This document shows positions 12,055 to 24,540 of a stretch of DNA of 64,000 nucleotides, piece after piece. A model generated the notes under the pieces. That model ran no database searches, was not told where the DNA came from, and saw nothing but the letters and a program-made list of their open reading frames with translations. Where the stretch lies: NCBI GenBank assembly GCA_001683735.1, contig LUGG01000022.1:186001-250000 (forward strand), given 5' to 3'. This DNA comes from Grifola frondosa. Lineage: Eukaryota; Basidiomycota; Agaricomycetes; Polyporales; Grifolaceae. Each line of letters opens with the position of its first letter. Position 1 is the stretch's first letter. The position numbers and the translations under genes were made by a program.

Positions 12055-13349
12055 TCAAGTAGCGTATCGGATGAAGCGAGTGATCCTTCGAGCTTCCAAG
12101 TTAGGAAGACAACCTTTAATGAAAGGGACAACGTCATTAATGATGGCGTCTCCCTTCATGATATGAAAGGTCACTCCCCGGAGGTTCTGGAAAGGTGGGC
12201 TGGCAAGGATTTCATCCACAGTCGTCCAATCCAGAGCCTCCAAATCAGCCCGTTCAGCACCCGCTGCTCGAATACGGAAGGTAAGATATTGGATATGGGG
12301 CGACGAGACCTGAGATAGAAGACGCGGGACCCATGCGAGGTGACTTGAAAGTGAGCCAAGATGGATGTTGCGGTGCAGCTTTATCGATTGCAGTTTTAGA
12401 GTGTGCAGATTGGTGCAATGAGCCAAAGTCAATGGAGGATTGGTGAGATCTGAAAAAATGAATATTTCAGTTGGTACATAGGTTGTTTTGTTTTACGCGA
12501 GCAAAGCTGACCTTCTGCACCAAGATAATCGGGCTCAAGACCAATCTCCAATTTGCGCAGCCCAGGGCCAACGACCTTCAATACACGATCCAGAGTGGCT
12601 ACTTCACCTCCCCCCTGCAGCGGTATAGCCAAGCTTGAGAGACTATGGTACAAAGACTGATCGACGAGCCATTGCAGTATTGCTAAGGCGGTTGTGTCCT
12701 TTACGGGTCGGCATGCCATTGAGAACTTTTTGATCGATGGCAACCGAGTTGTCAAAGCGCCATGGAGAGAAGAGGCCAAGGGACTTGGGTGAGGTGGGAG
12801 AAGGTTTGTACGATCAAGAAGGGACCAAGACTTGACGCGGACGCTTTGGAGTTCGGGAAAAGGGCCAATAATAGTGAGAAGCACCGACACGTCCTTCGCT
12901 CCACAAGATGTCAAGCGCAGTGTCTCGACTGAACGAAGGTGGTTAATCAATGCTTCAACGATTCCGCCGGACAAATCTATCCGCAACAACGCCAGATCGG
13001 TGACGCGTGACAAAAGTGGGAGGATGGCGGGAATGCCTTCGTTCGCCCAACGCATCATCTTCCGAACTGCCTCGGGGTCCGATCGCGAGAGATAGCCGTG
13101 CTTGGCATTACCGACGAGCGAGAGACTGCAAACGAGGTCGCCGATGGGCGGATAGTCATCCAGTAACTGCTTGAATCCACTCCAGTTTTTCACGTAAATC
13201 TCGACCGACTTGAAACGATTGTACCGAGCTCTCGTTACCCATCCTCGGCATGTAAGACTGCAGGAGGAGAGTGCCCGCTGGTCGTCATGCAGATGGTCGA
13301 TGATCTCGTCCGTTAACTCAGCGGGAAAGCGAGGAACAAGAAGATGCAT
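12055..13349 (-). CDS. F-box protein
   Basis: Probable substrate adaptor of an SCF ubiquitin ligase, 410 residues. Two exons, 12512-13349 and 12055-12449, are joined across a 62-nt intron. The F-box lies at residues 6-45 (FPAELTDEIIDHLHDD, then SLTCRGWVTRARY). The rest holds irregular leucine-rich segments, as in the large lineage-specific F-box sets of agaricomycetes, and ends in a conserved-looking Leu-rich repeat region. The target is unknown. A second gene with a very similar F-box starts at 63766. The ATG at 13349 gives the normal short lead before the F-box. Confidence 0.85.
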
Positions 13350-13751
13350 GGTGAGGTATCTGTAGGAACAAACGGGTAATAGGCAATTTATAGGCTCGCT
13401 GGAGGGGCCACTCAATCAATCTGAAGACAAAGGATAACAGAATAGCACCGCGCATTAGCCTAATAAGTACATTGATTAGCCTGAGTTTTCAAAATCCGAT
13501 GCCTGCATATCTGGGCAACCTGAATGTAATTTCTCTTCGCGCCACAAGAGGCCACCATTAGTGGGGAGCCTCAATTCGATTACATAGTCTAATCTTCCTG
13601 ATCGTAAAATGTTACAGCATAACGCAAAGGGTGCGAGTGAGCGATAATGATACTTCTTCTCCCGTGTAATAAGATTTCTATATCCTGCAGAAAGCTTTCA
13701 TAAGAACAGCTTTGCCAGTGGGATAAACGTTGATAAATGTGACTCACAGCC
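13350..13751. other. intergenic, no gene seen
   Basis: 402 bp between the F-box gene and the CDC26-like gene. The right part is probably the CDC26 3' untranslated region and the left part the F-box promoter. Confidence 0.45.
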
Positions 13752-13979
13752 TCACCGAAGTCCCAATCGCTCATCTCTGGTCATTGCCTCTCGCTTTCTC
13801 TTAGAATCCTCGACAGCAACAAAAGGCTGCAATAGAGTAGTTGGATGGACGATGGCCTCGGTAGTGGACGCGCCCGGTTTAGCGGCAAGCGTTTTCGTCT
13901 TTCGTTTCGCAATCGCGCTCCGAACCTGCTGAACGTCCGTGTCGTTCAATGCGATCAATGTAGGATTTCGGCGAATCAT
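13752..13979 (-). CDS. CDC26: CDC26-like anaphase-promoting complex subunit
   Basis: Small single-exon protein of 75 residues. It starts MIRRNPTLIALNDTDV, which matches the signature N-terminus of CDC26 (Met, hydrophobic residue, Arg-Arg/Lys, x, Pro-Thr, then an acidic helix). In the APC/C this segment inserts into the TPR groove of the CDC16/APC6 subunit and stabilises it. The rest is charged and probably disordered (KRKTKTLAAKP, then SKRKREAMTRDERLG). Length is close to the human protein (85). A small gene like this is easily missed. The start is 228 bp from the MED14 start on the opposite strand. Confidence 0.72.
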   Translation of the reverse strand: MIRRNPTLIALNDTDVQQVRSAIAKRKTKTLAAKPGASTTEAIVHPTTLLQPFVAVEDSKRKREAMTRDERLGLR

Positions 13980-14206
13980 GCTGTGGAATAAATGATGCGG
14001 AGAGGAAGATGTCGATGGGCACGATCTTGTATCCCGAATTGGGTCGCGCGTGTTCTGATATTCGCGCGCGCCACCTCTTGCCAGCTACCGCCACCGTGTT
14101 TGGCTCGCCACCTGCTCTTTTACAGGGCTCTTTGTCTTCCAAGACTACATAAAATCTGTTCATGGTGGCTGATTTACTGTCTGTTCTTCATAAGGTTCTT
14201 TGACTG
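13980..14206. promoter_or_regulatory. divergent promoter between CDC26 and MED14
   Basis: The 227 bp between two start codons pointing away from each other must hold both promoters. There is no clear TATA box. A minus-strand open frame of 94 codons covers most of it (ending at 14163), but it overlaps CDC26 in another frame and has no family resemblance. Confidence 0.6.
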
Positions 14207-17200
14207 ATGGAACCCGCTGCAAATGGCCTCATTGCGAACGGCGCATCGTCTTCAACATCGCATACCCAGGCACCCGACAGCACGCCATACACGAATGGCT
14301 TCCATGAGCCTACTCAGGAAGAGTTGGAGCGTGAGCTCCCAATTGTTAACGACGGACAGGTTCCACTCGGAGAACTAATTTCTCGGATGGCCCAGTCCAT
14401 ATATGCTGAACTGTCTGAGTTGGCGGAAACGTGAGTCCGAGCGACTCTTTGACGAACAGCTTCACCAAACATCAGTCAGTATGCCCAATATGTCAGATAG
14501 CGCTCGTAAGAGGACCTTGGCAGACTGGGTGGTGAAGACGAAGAGGCAAGTGGTGAAGTTATACGCCGTAGTGAAATGGGCCCGCGATGCCGACGTTGTG
14601 CAGAAAGCCATGGTGCATACCCACGCATGCACATTTCGTCCATTTTGCTAATGCCTCTCATCAGAACGTCACTGCGTTCTTGATGGATCAGAATGAGCAG
14701 TTCGAGCAAGCCATGAATGGCTTGAAATTTGCTAGAGATGGCCTCGATCCTGCCAGGTATGTTCAATGTATGATCATGCCTTATCATTAAGTCACCGTTA
14801 CCTTCTGTGACATAGACTACGCAACCACGATTTGCTCACGTCTTTGGACGTGTTGACCACACATTCATACCGAAGGCTGCCCACTTGCATTAAGGTCCAT
14901 AATATAGTGTTCGCGTGTCGCGCAGCCGAACTGACGCATATATACAGAAAGTGGTCATCCCCCCGACGCCTTTGACAGATGAAGAGGTGGCAAAAACGCT
15001 TTCCGATGTAGAAAGTGCGATGCGCTTTCGATTGCGGATATCAGAAATCATGCCGATAGAGATGTCGAAGTACCGCATCGGTGAGTATTCAGATTCGTAG
15101 AGGAAAGTATACTTATGTGTTTATGAGCAGCTGATGGACGCGTATTCTTTACCGCGCCAAAATTATTCGAGATGTCCCTGTGCTTGCGTGGAGTGCAGAA
15201 AGATGATGGGTGGTTCTTCGTTAATGTTGAATTTCTCTTCACTGTTGGTGGGGATCGCACTGGTGTACAAGGTGATACCCGTTGCTGTTCGTCACTCGTG
15301 TTCGAAATTAACCTCAATAGAGTTCCCGCGGCAACCGATAGGTCTCCTTAAGAGACACATCACGGACGAGGCCGACGCTCGCCTTGCATTCTACCTACCT
15401 ATCCCACCAGACCAAGCGCCTCCTCCTGAAGTCGAGCTGCCCCCACGACCCCAGCTACCAGAAGGCGTGACGGATGCGCCACTTGTCCGCGTATTCAATT
15501 TCCTCCGTATGGCGTTTTGTTTCCATTTATCTTGCGCCACTGATCAAAATTCTGCAGAGATAATGTCTCTGTCGTATCAGCTGGAGATTCTATGGTACCA
15601 AGTACGTATGTTCAATGTTCAGCTGGGTATCTTTATAAACGCGTGTATCTCAGGCTGAACGAATGCGCTCTCTTGGCTGGGCTGATTATATGAGGACGGA
15701 GATGACTAAAAACCGACAAACGTTGACAATATCTTATTGGATGTTCGTCGCCACCGTGTTATCTACCATAAACTGCCTGACATAGCTATACAGACGCAAA
15801 CCCCCGCCACAAGTCCCTGGCAAGCCTACCCCCCAAGCGAAGCATAAGCTCCCTCCGCTCGGGGGAAAGTTGATTATATCCATCGTGCGTGTCCAATCGA
15901 CCGGAAGGAAAGCCAGCCGGGTCCCAAAGCTCGCGTGCTCGCGGAGCTACAGGAGCGATCTAAGCTGGACGGCCGCCGTCCATCTGATGAGGTCGAAAGT
16001 CTTCGGTTCGAGGTCAAGTGGGAACCGGAGAAGGGTGCTTTGGGTGTAGTCATCCCGGTTGAGGATGCGCGCTTGCCGCAAGGGGAGCTATTGATTGTGA
16101 GTCGTGGTGAGATAAATAACTCCGGCTTATACTTACGGTGGCTGTAGAACCCCGATGATCTTGACCTGGAGAGCTTGTTGTACAAGGTGATTAGGAAGCA
16201 TACAGAGGCAATTCTCAAAGTCTTCCAGGCCCAGCTCCAGCATGGGCCAACAACGCGCAACGTCTTCTCTGGCACTGGTGAGGTAGTCTTGGTTCACGAG
16301 CGTGCGTCTTGCTTTCAGACTATGTTACTGGTCGTGATGTTTACGTCCTCACCTGTTCTCAGCGGATGGTGCGCATGCACTTCGTACCCACCTCTGCGCG
16401 GACGAGGTCGTGATAGTGACTATCGACCCGAGGACCGGTCGATTGAACCTGCGCGACACCGGCGACCTTGCTGCGGCAGGACGTGGACCGCGGTTCACGG
16501 TTATTTCCGACAGACTGAACGACAGTCCTGCAATACTGCCGGACGCGCTCTTAAGACTGAAGTTCAGCGTAAGCGTGTCGTGCTGTCAGGCGAACGGGCA
16601 TCTGACCGTCTTTGCAGACCATCACAGACCTTGCCGAACAAAAAGCGAACTACCTCGGCTTGCAGAGCTACCGCCATCGCAACTTCTCAAATGAGGGTGA
16701 GCCGCTCGCTGATCTATCGCATATATAACGTTGACCTGGTCTTTGGCGAACGCAGAGATCCAGAAGCTGGGTCCCACGCGGCGCGGGATGCTGTACATCC
16801 AACTTGCCAACTTCCCCAAACACTACCTCGTGCTGGTGATCACCGACGAAGAGTTCCGCTATGCGCTCATCTCGGTCGAAGTCCAGAAGGACACCATGTA
16901 CAATAACGTGATCATGGAGGACATCGGGTGGCTGAACGTGCGCAGGATACACGGGGAGAACTTCGCCGTCGCGCCTGCCCCCGACGCGGGCAACCCGCGA
17001 GCAGGCGAGAAAAGGAAGCGCGATCCGGGCGACGAAGCTGGCAGGGGCGCGGCCGCCCCCGACTCGTATCCCTGCAGGTATGCCCGATCGTAGTGCTCTT
17101 CTTGGATGGCACAATCTTGACATGTACGACGATTATAGCTTCCGGCTGGAAACCCAGGTTCTCCGTGAGCTGTACGCCTACTGCTGGTGAGCGTCATCCC

Positions 17201-18629
17201 TGTGCTTACGCATCGTGTGATGTGAGAGTGACCGCTTGTTCCGCAGTGCACGCGTCGCGTACACCAAGGTGGAAAACCAGTTCAAACAACGGGGCATCCC
17301 ATATACCCACGTAAATAGCACCAGCGGCGCCCCGATGCCCGAGCTTGCACACATCCAGTCTTCTCTGGCGCGTTCCATCCCGGCGCTATGCGTGCAGTCC
17401 TCCGATATCCTGTCGGGTGCGCCGGCGGCGGAGGCAGCGATGCCGAATATCCGTTGTCATCCCTTCTGAACTGGTGGTCCGGCGAACGCGCAAAGGTACA
17501 CACATAATCCTCTGCACATTGGAAGAGGTGCACTGATGCGATCTGTGCAGGTCGTCACTTGCGTGAAGCTGAAGTACGTGCAGCAACCTGTGGGTGCGAA
17601 GGCTGGGAGCAGCAGCGTAATCCGACCCTCCAAGAGGATCATCTATGATACGCGGGAGGCGGTCGTCTCCTTCCTCTCGGACGACGTCGACAAGTGCGTG
17701 GACGAGTTCCTGGAGGAATGGGCACGCGTCTCAAAAATGGTGGTCATCGCGCGCGAAGGTAGGCGAATCTGCTGCTGTCACCGCATATCAAGTCATGTAT
17801 CTGACATATCATCGCGCCAGGGCACAGATGTCGCGGAGAAGCTGTGGACGGACGTGCGGCTACTGTCGTTCGACCTGCAGACGGTCGAGTTCGCGTACGC
17901 TGCGGATTACGCCGTCTCCATCACCTGCACGGACCAGCTCTCCACGACGGGCGGCTCGTACCACTTGCGCTTCTCGCGCGCGTCGAGAGCGCAACGGCAT
18001 TGTCGGACGTGCCGCGGCACAACCCGCACGACGACGTGGAGCCGTTCATGCGCGACCTCTGCGGCACGCGGATGGCGCCGTCGCTGCACAAGCTGGTGGG
18101 ACTCCTCCGGGACACGCTGCCCGTCGTAGCGGAGCTGGAGGATATCCGGACTAACTCTGCGCGGATGGGCGGGAGCGTGGATACGTTCGCAAAGGCTGCT
18201 GGGTGGTTCAGGATACTGTACGGGGATCTCAGGTGAGGACGACGATGGCGGATCCTGCAATTTACTGAGCTTCTCTCCCCCAGACATGCGCTCGATTTCC
18301 GGTTGATGACGGGATCGCGCATCGTGATCCTCGACGGCTCCCACACCTTGTTCGATGTGGACGACAATTCTGAGCTGCGTCGTTCTCATGCTGGGAAGAC
18401 GGCGGAGAGGCCTCATCGGCGGGACGGCACCCTCGTGCTACAACCGATTCCGAGCTTCCCTGCGATTGTTACTGATGCGCTGTCGACTGCAGCACCCAGG
18501 ACGAAGGGTGGTCATTTTGCATCCATAGACGTCGGTGTTATATGCGATGTTTCCGTGGTGCAGATCATAGGACGGACTTTATACGAGAAAGTCCTGGAGC
18601 GGTTGAACAACCCAGTTTCTATCTCATAG
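14207..18629 (+). CDS. MED14: Mediator complex subunit 14 (RGR1), frame interrupted
   Basis: Scaffold subunit joining the head, middle and tail of Mediator, acting in the nucleus with RNA polymerase II. The N-terminal MED14 domain is clear: LPIVNDGQVPLGELISRM, MPNMSDSARKRTLADWV, RLRNHDLLTSLDVL, and LPTCIK followed by IPPTPLTDEEVAKTL. The gene then continues as a long multi-exon frame to a stop at 18627-18629. About 20 short introns are needed; the first is 14431-14479. The reading frame changes without a usable intron near 17380-17470 and near 17978-17988. Another change near 15921-15929 is either a missing C (V-P-K-A-R reads through if CCC were CCCC) or a very short 32-nt intron. Both flanks of each site look genuinely coding. 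Loss of function would be surprising for this gene, so sequence errors are the likely cause. Confidence 0.88.
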
Positions 18630-19449
18630 CATTTTTAGTTCTGTGTACATTTTAATATACCATCACACTTTTTGGCTGTTCTGCAAATTCTTCATAGACG
18701 GAGTCCCTCAGCGGTATTGACAGCTCAGACGCAGGAATTAAGAACGACGAATGCATTGCAAATCCACGGTACTAATACAAATGAACGTAACATAAGAAGT
18801 CTATCAGACGAACGCTCTCCTCGCTGGCAAATCAATCTCAAGGCTGCAAGCAACCAAGAGAGCGAAGAGCCAAACGTCCTCGAGACCCGCACGAGGCAGG
18901 CCATGTTCTCGGTATAACGAGGGAGCGCGGATGTCATCGACTAGACTTGAAGGATGTGGCATGTGTAAACATGCGAGACTCGAGTTAGTACCTATAAAAA
19001 GATCCTAGCTGAGTATGTTCTAAGGAATCATCTTCGTTTCTTCCTCCGTTATATACCCCAGGCACTTGGTCCGTGCGTAGACAAAAAAAAAGCGATCACG
19101 TGAGAAGTCACATTACCGTGGGAGTTTTCGGCTACGCGCCAGCGCCGGTATGCCGAGCAGTACATCCATCGTGCACGTCTCATCCCATACCGTGTTGCGC
19201 TCATACTGACATGTTGAATATATGCTAATGTAGATTTCGTAGATGCATGACTGCGAATTAGCTGGGCGCAAAATCGTCGCGACGTTTCAATCCTTGACTG
19301 CCACAGCGACGTGTTGGGAACATGAATTCCCAGGTCAAGACTTCAATGAACCCGGATCCTTTGCAGGAAAGGTACTAACCATGTCAGATGTTCACATGCT
19401 GCACATATAAAGCGTCCTAGGGTCCTCGCTACAAACCCCGACGTCCATC
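18630..19449. other. intergenic with promoter of the 19.45 kb hydrolase
   Basis: 820 bp with no supported gene. A TATA-like TATAAA at 19406-19411, about 40 bp before the ATG, probably serves the downstream hydrolase. A run of nine A lies at about 19082-19092. Confidence 0.5.
19406..19411 (+). promoter_or_regulatory. TATA box of the 19.45 kb hydrolase
   Basis: TATAAA lies 39 bp upstream of the start codon at 19450. This close spacing implies a very short leader. Confidence 0.55.
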
Positions 19450-20690
19450 ATGGTTTACGACCCTCTTCGCCAGCCTCTCAAGACTATATACCTCTTCTAT
19501 GAGCTCGTAGCCACCGTCTTTGTTCGTATTCCCTTCTGGGTGGTGATCTACACTCCGAGGGCCTTTCGCCCACGGCGTTCATGGACGCTCAAGAAATGTC
19601 TCACCGTGAACATCTGGCGAGTGGTCTCACCCTTTGGCGACATCGCCGACCGGTAAGCCTGCCCAGTCTCTCATTCGACACGTGCACTAATCCAGCAAAC
19701 GTCTGCAGAGTAGGCTCCATCGCTCCCTTCCCGACGCACAAAGCCATCCCCGACACACCAGGCATCAAGAGCGTCTGGCTAGACCCCGCACCAGAGCTCG
19801 TCGTCGACCCCGTCAAGTCCTGGGCGGACGCCGCCGGCGTGCGCCCCGCGCGCATCCCCGGCTACTGGCACGGCAGCGAGGGCGCAGACACGCCGCCCCG
19901 CGCACACGGGAAGGTCATCTACTACCTGCACGGTGGCGGCTTCATCAGCCTCTCCGCGCACCCACGCGAGGTGCTCGCCGCCATCCCCCGCGCGCTCCTC
20001 TCCTGCTGCCCGTCCCCCGCCCGCGCGTTCGCCGTCGAGTATCGCCTAACCGCGGGTCCTCCCCGCCCCGCTCACCCGTTTCCCGCTTCGCTCCTCGACG
20101 CGCTCGCGGGATATCGCTACCTCGTGTCCGTAGTGGGCTTCGCGCCCGCGGACATCGTCCTCGTGGGTGACTCCGCCGGGGGAAACCTCGCGCTCGCGTT
20201 CGCGCGCTATCTCGTCGAGAACCGCGGGGACGTGCTCCCCGCGCCCCCGGGTGCACTCATCCTGCTCTCCCCGTGGACCGACCTCGGGACGTCTCACGAG
20301 ATCCCCGGCTCGTCGCTAGTCACCGCCCTCTCAACAGACATGCTCGCCGACGTGCGCACGGGCGTGTTCCGCCGCGCGCGCAAGGCGTACGTCGGCCCGC
20401 TCGGATTCGACGGGGCGGATGCGAACAGGTACCTCTCGCCGGGTTCGCGACACGAGCGCATGGAGAAGGTGTCTTTCGTCGGCTTTCCCCGCACGTTCAT
20501 TGTCGCAGGGGACGCCGAGATATTCCTGGACCAGATCAGGACGTTGAGGGATAAGATGGTAGGGGATATGGGCGAGCACGCTGTCGCATACTTCGAGGCC
20601 GCGGATGCGGTTCATGACTTCATCGCCGTTACCCCGGACGATCCTCAGATCCCCCACCTCCTACGCAAACTCAAAGCTTGGCTCGCCTAG
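19450..20690 (+). CDS. membrane-anchored alpha/beta hydrolase (HSL family)
   Basis: Serine esterase/lipase of about 395 residues in two exons, 19450-19652 and 19709-20690. A hydrophobic N-terminal helix (residues 11-32) should anchor it in a membrane. The oxyanion motif is YLHGGGF, the nucleophile GDSAGGN, the acid in AGDAEIFLDQ and the histidine in AVHDF; all are present. The order and spacing fit fungal arylacetamide-deacetylase and steryl-acetyl-hydrolase-type enzymes. It is a different subfamily from the 0.3-3.1 kb hydrolase: it has the classical HGGG and no long inserts. The third codon position is strongly C/G-biased in exon 2. Substrate unknown. Confidence 0.86.
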
Positions 20691-20904
20691 CGTCTCAGCC
20701 TACGAAAAATCAGATAATCACGACATCTTGAAACAGTCGGCTTCATGATGCTCTCTGTGTACGTCTACTTTCGGACAAATGGAGTCGCAATGAATACATC
20801 TATTATTTTATACAAATTTAAGTAGGCTGTTTCCGTAAAATGCAGAGATATCAGTCGACGAATAGTGTATTCAACCGTGCGCCCTCGGCCACCCCAATCA
20901 CAGC

Positions 20905-23038
20905 CTATGCGCGCGGGCCCGCAAGCCTGACCTTCTCGTCGACCTCGTTCTCGTACAGCGCGAACGCCTTCTGGAACATGCCCGCGAGCTTGCGCACCTC
21001 GCGGTCGAACGCCTCCTTATCCGCCCACGCGAGGCGCGGGTTGAGCAGCTCGCGCGGCACACCCTCGATGTGCGTCGGCACCTGCAGGTTGAACACGCCG
21101 AACGACTCGTATTCGGCCTTCGCGAGCTCGCCCGAGTGCACAGCGTCGACGATCTTACGCGTGTACTTGAGCGGGCAGCGCTTGCCCATTCCGAAGCGGC
21201 CGCCGGTCCAGCCGGTGTTGATCAGCCAGCAGTTCACCGCGTTCTTTGCCATCCGCTCCTCGAGCATCTCGGCGTAGCGGCCGGGCTATAGGACATTGTG
21301 AGCTTATATACGGGAAGAGATGAGAGACGCAGAGACGTACGTGAAGAACGATGAACGGCGCGCTGTAGCACGTCGAGAAAGTAGGGATCGGCTCCAAGAC
21401 ACCATCTTCGGTGCCGGGGGTTTTCCTAGATAATGGATGATGATAAGTAACATTCAGCGATAGCAAGATGTCGAAGACACTCACGAGGTGTAACCCGCCA
21501 AGAAGTGGTAGCTGGCCTGCTCGGGGGAGAGCTTGCTAACGGGAGGGAGCACGCCGAACGCATCGCAGGTCAGCATGATGATATTGCTGGGTTGGTGGGG
21601 GACGTGGCAGGGGATCTTCGCGTTCGGGATGAACTCGATGGGGTATGCGCAACGCGTGTTCTCCGTGATGCCCACGTCGTCGTAATCGGGCACACGGCTG
21701 ATGGGGTTGTACACAACGTTCTCGAGCACGCTGCCGAAGCGGATGGCATTGAAGATCTCGGGCTCCTTCTCCGCGGAGAGGTTGATGCACTTCGCGTAGC
21801 AACCACCCTCGATGTTGAAGACACCAGTGTCGGACCAGACGTGCTCGTCATCGCCAATAAGCAGACGGCGGGGATCAGCCGATAACGTCGTCTTGCCGGT
21901 ACCCGAGAGACCGAAGAACAGGGTGACATCGTCCTTCTCGATACCGACGTTCGCGGATGAGTGCAGGGAGAGCTGGCCAAACTTGACGGGTTGCAGGTAG
22001 TGCTGCAGGCCACGTGAGATAGACTGCAGCCCCGAAATTTACGGAAACTTACCATGACAGAGAAGACACCCTTCTTCATCTCACCGGCGTACTCCGTACC
22101 GAGGATGACCATCTCCATCCGTTTGAAGTTGATCTCCACTGATGTTGTCGAAGACATGCCCTTTGTGAAACGGTTGGCGGGGAACTGGCCAGCATTATAG
22201 ATGATGAAGTCTGGTTCACCGAAGCTCTGGAGCTCTTCCTCAGTGGGCCGGATAAGCATGTTGTTCTGAGAACATAATGTTAGCGATATTCACACGAGAG
22301 AACACCGACATTGGTAACATTCCAGTGGGAACGCGATAACGGGCGATGTCGGATGATAAAATGATAGCTTACCATGAACAACGCGTGGTATGCTCGCGCG
22401 CAGATAACGCGAACCTTGATGCGGTACTTCGGGTCCCACTAGAGCATCATGCGTGAATATCCAAAGCGAACACAAAAATTCAGATGGACACTTACGCCAG
22501 CGTAACCGTCGAACACATAGACGTTGTCACGAGTGTTCAGGTAGTCAATAGCACGTTCTCGGTTAATCTCGAACGTGTCTGTAAAGAAGAAGCGCGTTCA
22601 GCAAGGTGAATGCAGATAGAATACGGGAGCAACTGACGCTCGTCCATCTTGATGTTGACGGAGCCCCACCAGACTTCGTCCTTGGAGGTCTCCTCGTAAA
22701 CAATTCGCTTGTCCTTGGGGCTGCGACCAGTCTTCTTCCCGGAGAAGTTAATGAGTGCGCCGGACGAGGAGACAATAGCGCCCTCATTCCGGATGGCATC
22801 CTCGTAGAGAACGGCAACAGGAGCATTGCGCTTAATCTGAATCCTGTCCATATCGAAGCCGGCCTGGGAGAAATACTCCAGATCACGGCCGATCACTGCA
22901 GAACGCGACGATCAACATGACGGAAAACGGAGGAAAAGATGGAGACGTACAGTTGTTCGACTCAGCGTCAAAGGCCTGAGCGTAGTTCTTGTGAAGGATG
23001 TGAGGGGTCACGTAGGGCGTTCCGTGGGTGTAGACCAT
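20905..23038 (-). CDS. PCK1: phosphoenolpyruvate carboxykinase (ATP)
   Basis: Cytosolic first committed enzyme of gluconeogenesis: oxaloacetate + ATP to PEP + CO2 + ADP. It starts [19 protein letters not shown] at 23036-23038 and ends VRLAGPRA before a stop at 20905-20907. Key motifs are intact: the ATP-binding kinase loop [37 protein letters not shown] and [12 protein letters not shown]. About eight introns of normal size interrupt it; the last exon is 20905-21285. The family is usually 530-560 residues and the exons add up to about that. No frame problem was seen. A TATA box lies 292 bp upstream of the start. Confidence 0.96.
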
Positions 23039-24540
23039 GGTGTCAGAGTGGAATGGCTGACGCGACAGAAGAAATGGGGGAAAGAATAGGTCACAACATT
23101 AGCATAGGGAACATATATGCACGCAGAAATCACCGCGACCGGACATCACACGGAGCATAACCGCACGGAGCATGCTGCGTGACCATTGGTCGGGTCGTGA
23201 AGAGCGACTCACATTAGGGTGAGAGGGTGTCGGAGGGACAAAGTTTCGTCGCTGGAGGGGAAAAGGACGTTGAGGACAACGTATAGGAAAGAGAGGGGTG
23301 ATGACAAGGATGGAGCCTGGTGCGGGGGGTTTTATAGTACGCCAGTGTCGGTGCATCCAAATGGACTGCCTACTAAAAAAGGAAACCGGTGATGCAATCA
23401 CGAGACTTGTAGTGCTCGTCCACCCGGTACTGTCCGTGCTCGGGACACCGAACGGAATTTCGTTGCGTTGCCCAGCGATGAGACAGATGCTCGTATTTAA
23501 TGTTTCGCACTCTCGAGAGAGAGGAAAGACAGCGAATTCGCCAGCCCGAAGCGAAGCCGTGGTGATTCTTGGTACCAGCCACCATAGGGGTCACGCTCAC
23601 ATGTCCACCTGCCTTTTACGGTCAACTACTGTAGTGTTCAGGCTGAAATTATTCCGTTCAAAGCATGTAAATATTTTCGCTTTGCCAGCAGTTTTCCAGC
23701 ATGCTTCCGTCGTACCGCAAAATACCATTCGCTCCGGCGTCGCGTGCTTAAACACGGACACCTGAGAACGGGTGAGATAACCACGGAGACGGCTCAACTT
23801 CTGCGGACTCCCATTCGGTCCCTCTTTCAATTCTAGGCTCAGCGAGACGACTGCAACATATTTCTTCCGCCGAAGTTGTTTCCCTTACTGGTGTCTTGAC
23901 AAGTTTGTACAGTCATCCAATCACAGCTCTCGTCCCCCACCAGACGTGTTCCCGCCTTCTCCAAGCCACTTAAGTTATCACATTCTCGCGGCATAGCCAC
24001 TGAGTTCCAACCTAAGCTCCGCATCCGCACCTCGTTCCGTGTACTGCTGTCGAAGATTGGCCGAGGAACGGCCTGAGGTGGCCTGAAGTCTGCCTCATGT
24101 CAGTCCGCACCTTCTTGTCTTCGAAATCGCCGTCCTAACTTTGCTATGTCTTAGGCACAACCTGACATCTCGGCATCGGCGACAAGCAGCCCTCCGGGGG
24201 GAGAACCGCTCATGAATATCATAGTCAGTATGTGTGTCGCTTTCTATATAAGCACAGCAAACATATAGCAATCGTAATTCGCACGAGCGGCGGAAATGAC
24301 ACTCCGACGTTCTCATGGCCGTATGCAAGTCCCTGATTAATGGAAGGACGCTGGACAAGCGGTTCCTTAAATAACAGATACCACCAGCGCGTTCTTCTGC
24401 GAATTCAAAACGATATTGTCGCATAAGCAGCATGCCGATCCCCTGACCAAATTTATGGCTACAAAAATAAACAAGAGATAGTAACGAAACCCTGACATCT
24501 ATATACAGCTGTAGACAATAGCAAATTACACCATATATGA
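23039..24540. other. 1.5 kb upstream region of PCK1
   Basis: No supported gene. It holds the PCK1 leader and promoter and the 3' end of the minus-strand gene at 24541. PCK genes are strongly repressed by glucose, which would fit a long control region, but I could not assign individual operator sites by eye. Confidence 0.5.
23330..23336 (-). promoter_or_regulatory. TATA box of PCK1
   Basis: TATAAAA on the minus strand, 292 bp upstream of the PCK1 start codon. This suggests a leader of about 260 nt, perhaps with an intron. Confidence 0.5.

Noticed and set aside
13879..14163. A 94-codon minus-strand frame overlapping CDC26.
   Set aside because: It overlaps the CDC26 start in another frame and covers the promoter; CDC26 has a family match and this does not.
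17759..17830. Apparent frameshift in MED14 after VVIARE.
   Set aside because: Using the acceptor at 17826-17827 instead of 17819-17820 gives a 69-nt intron and reads DVAEKLWTDVRLLSFD in frame.
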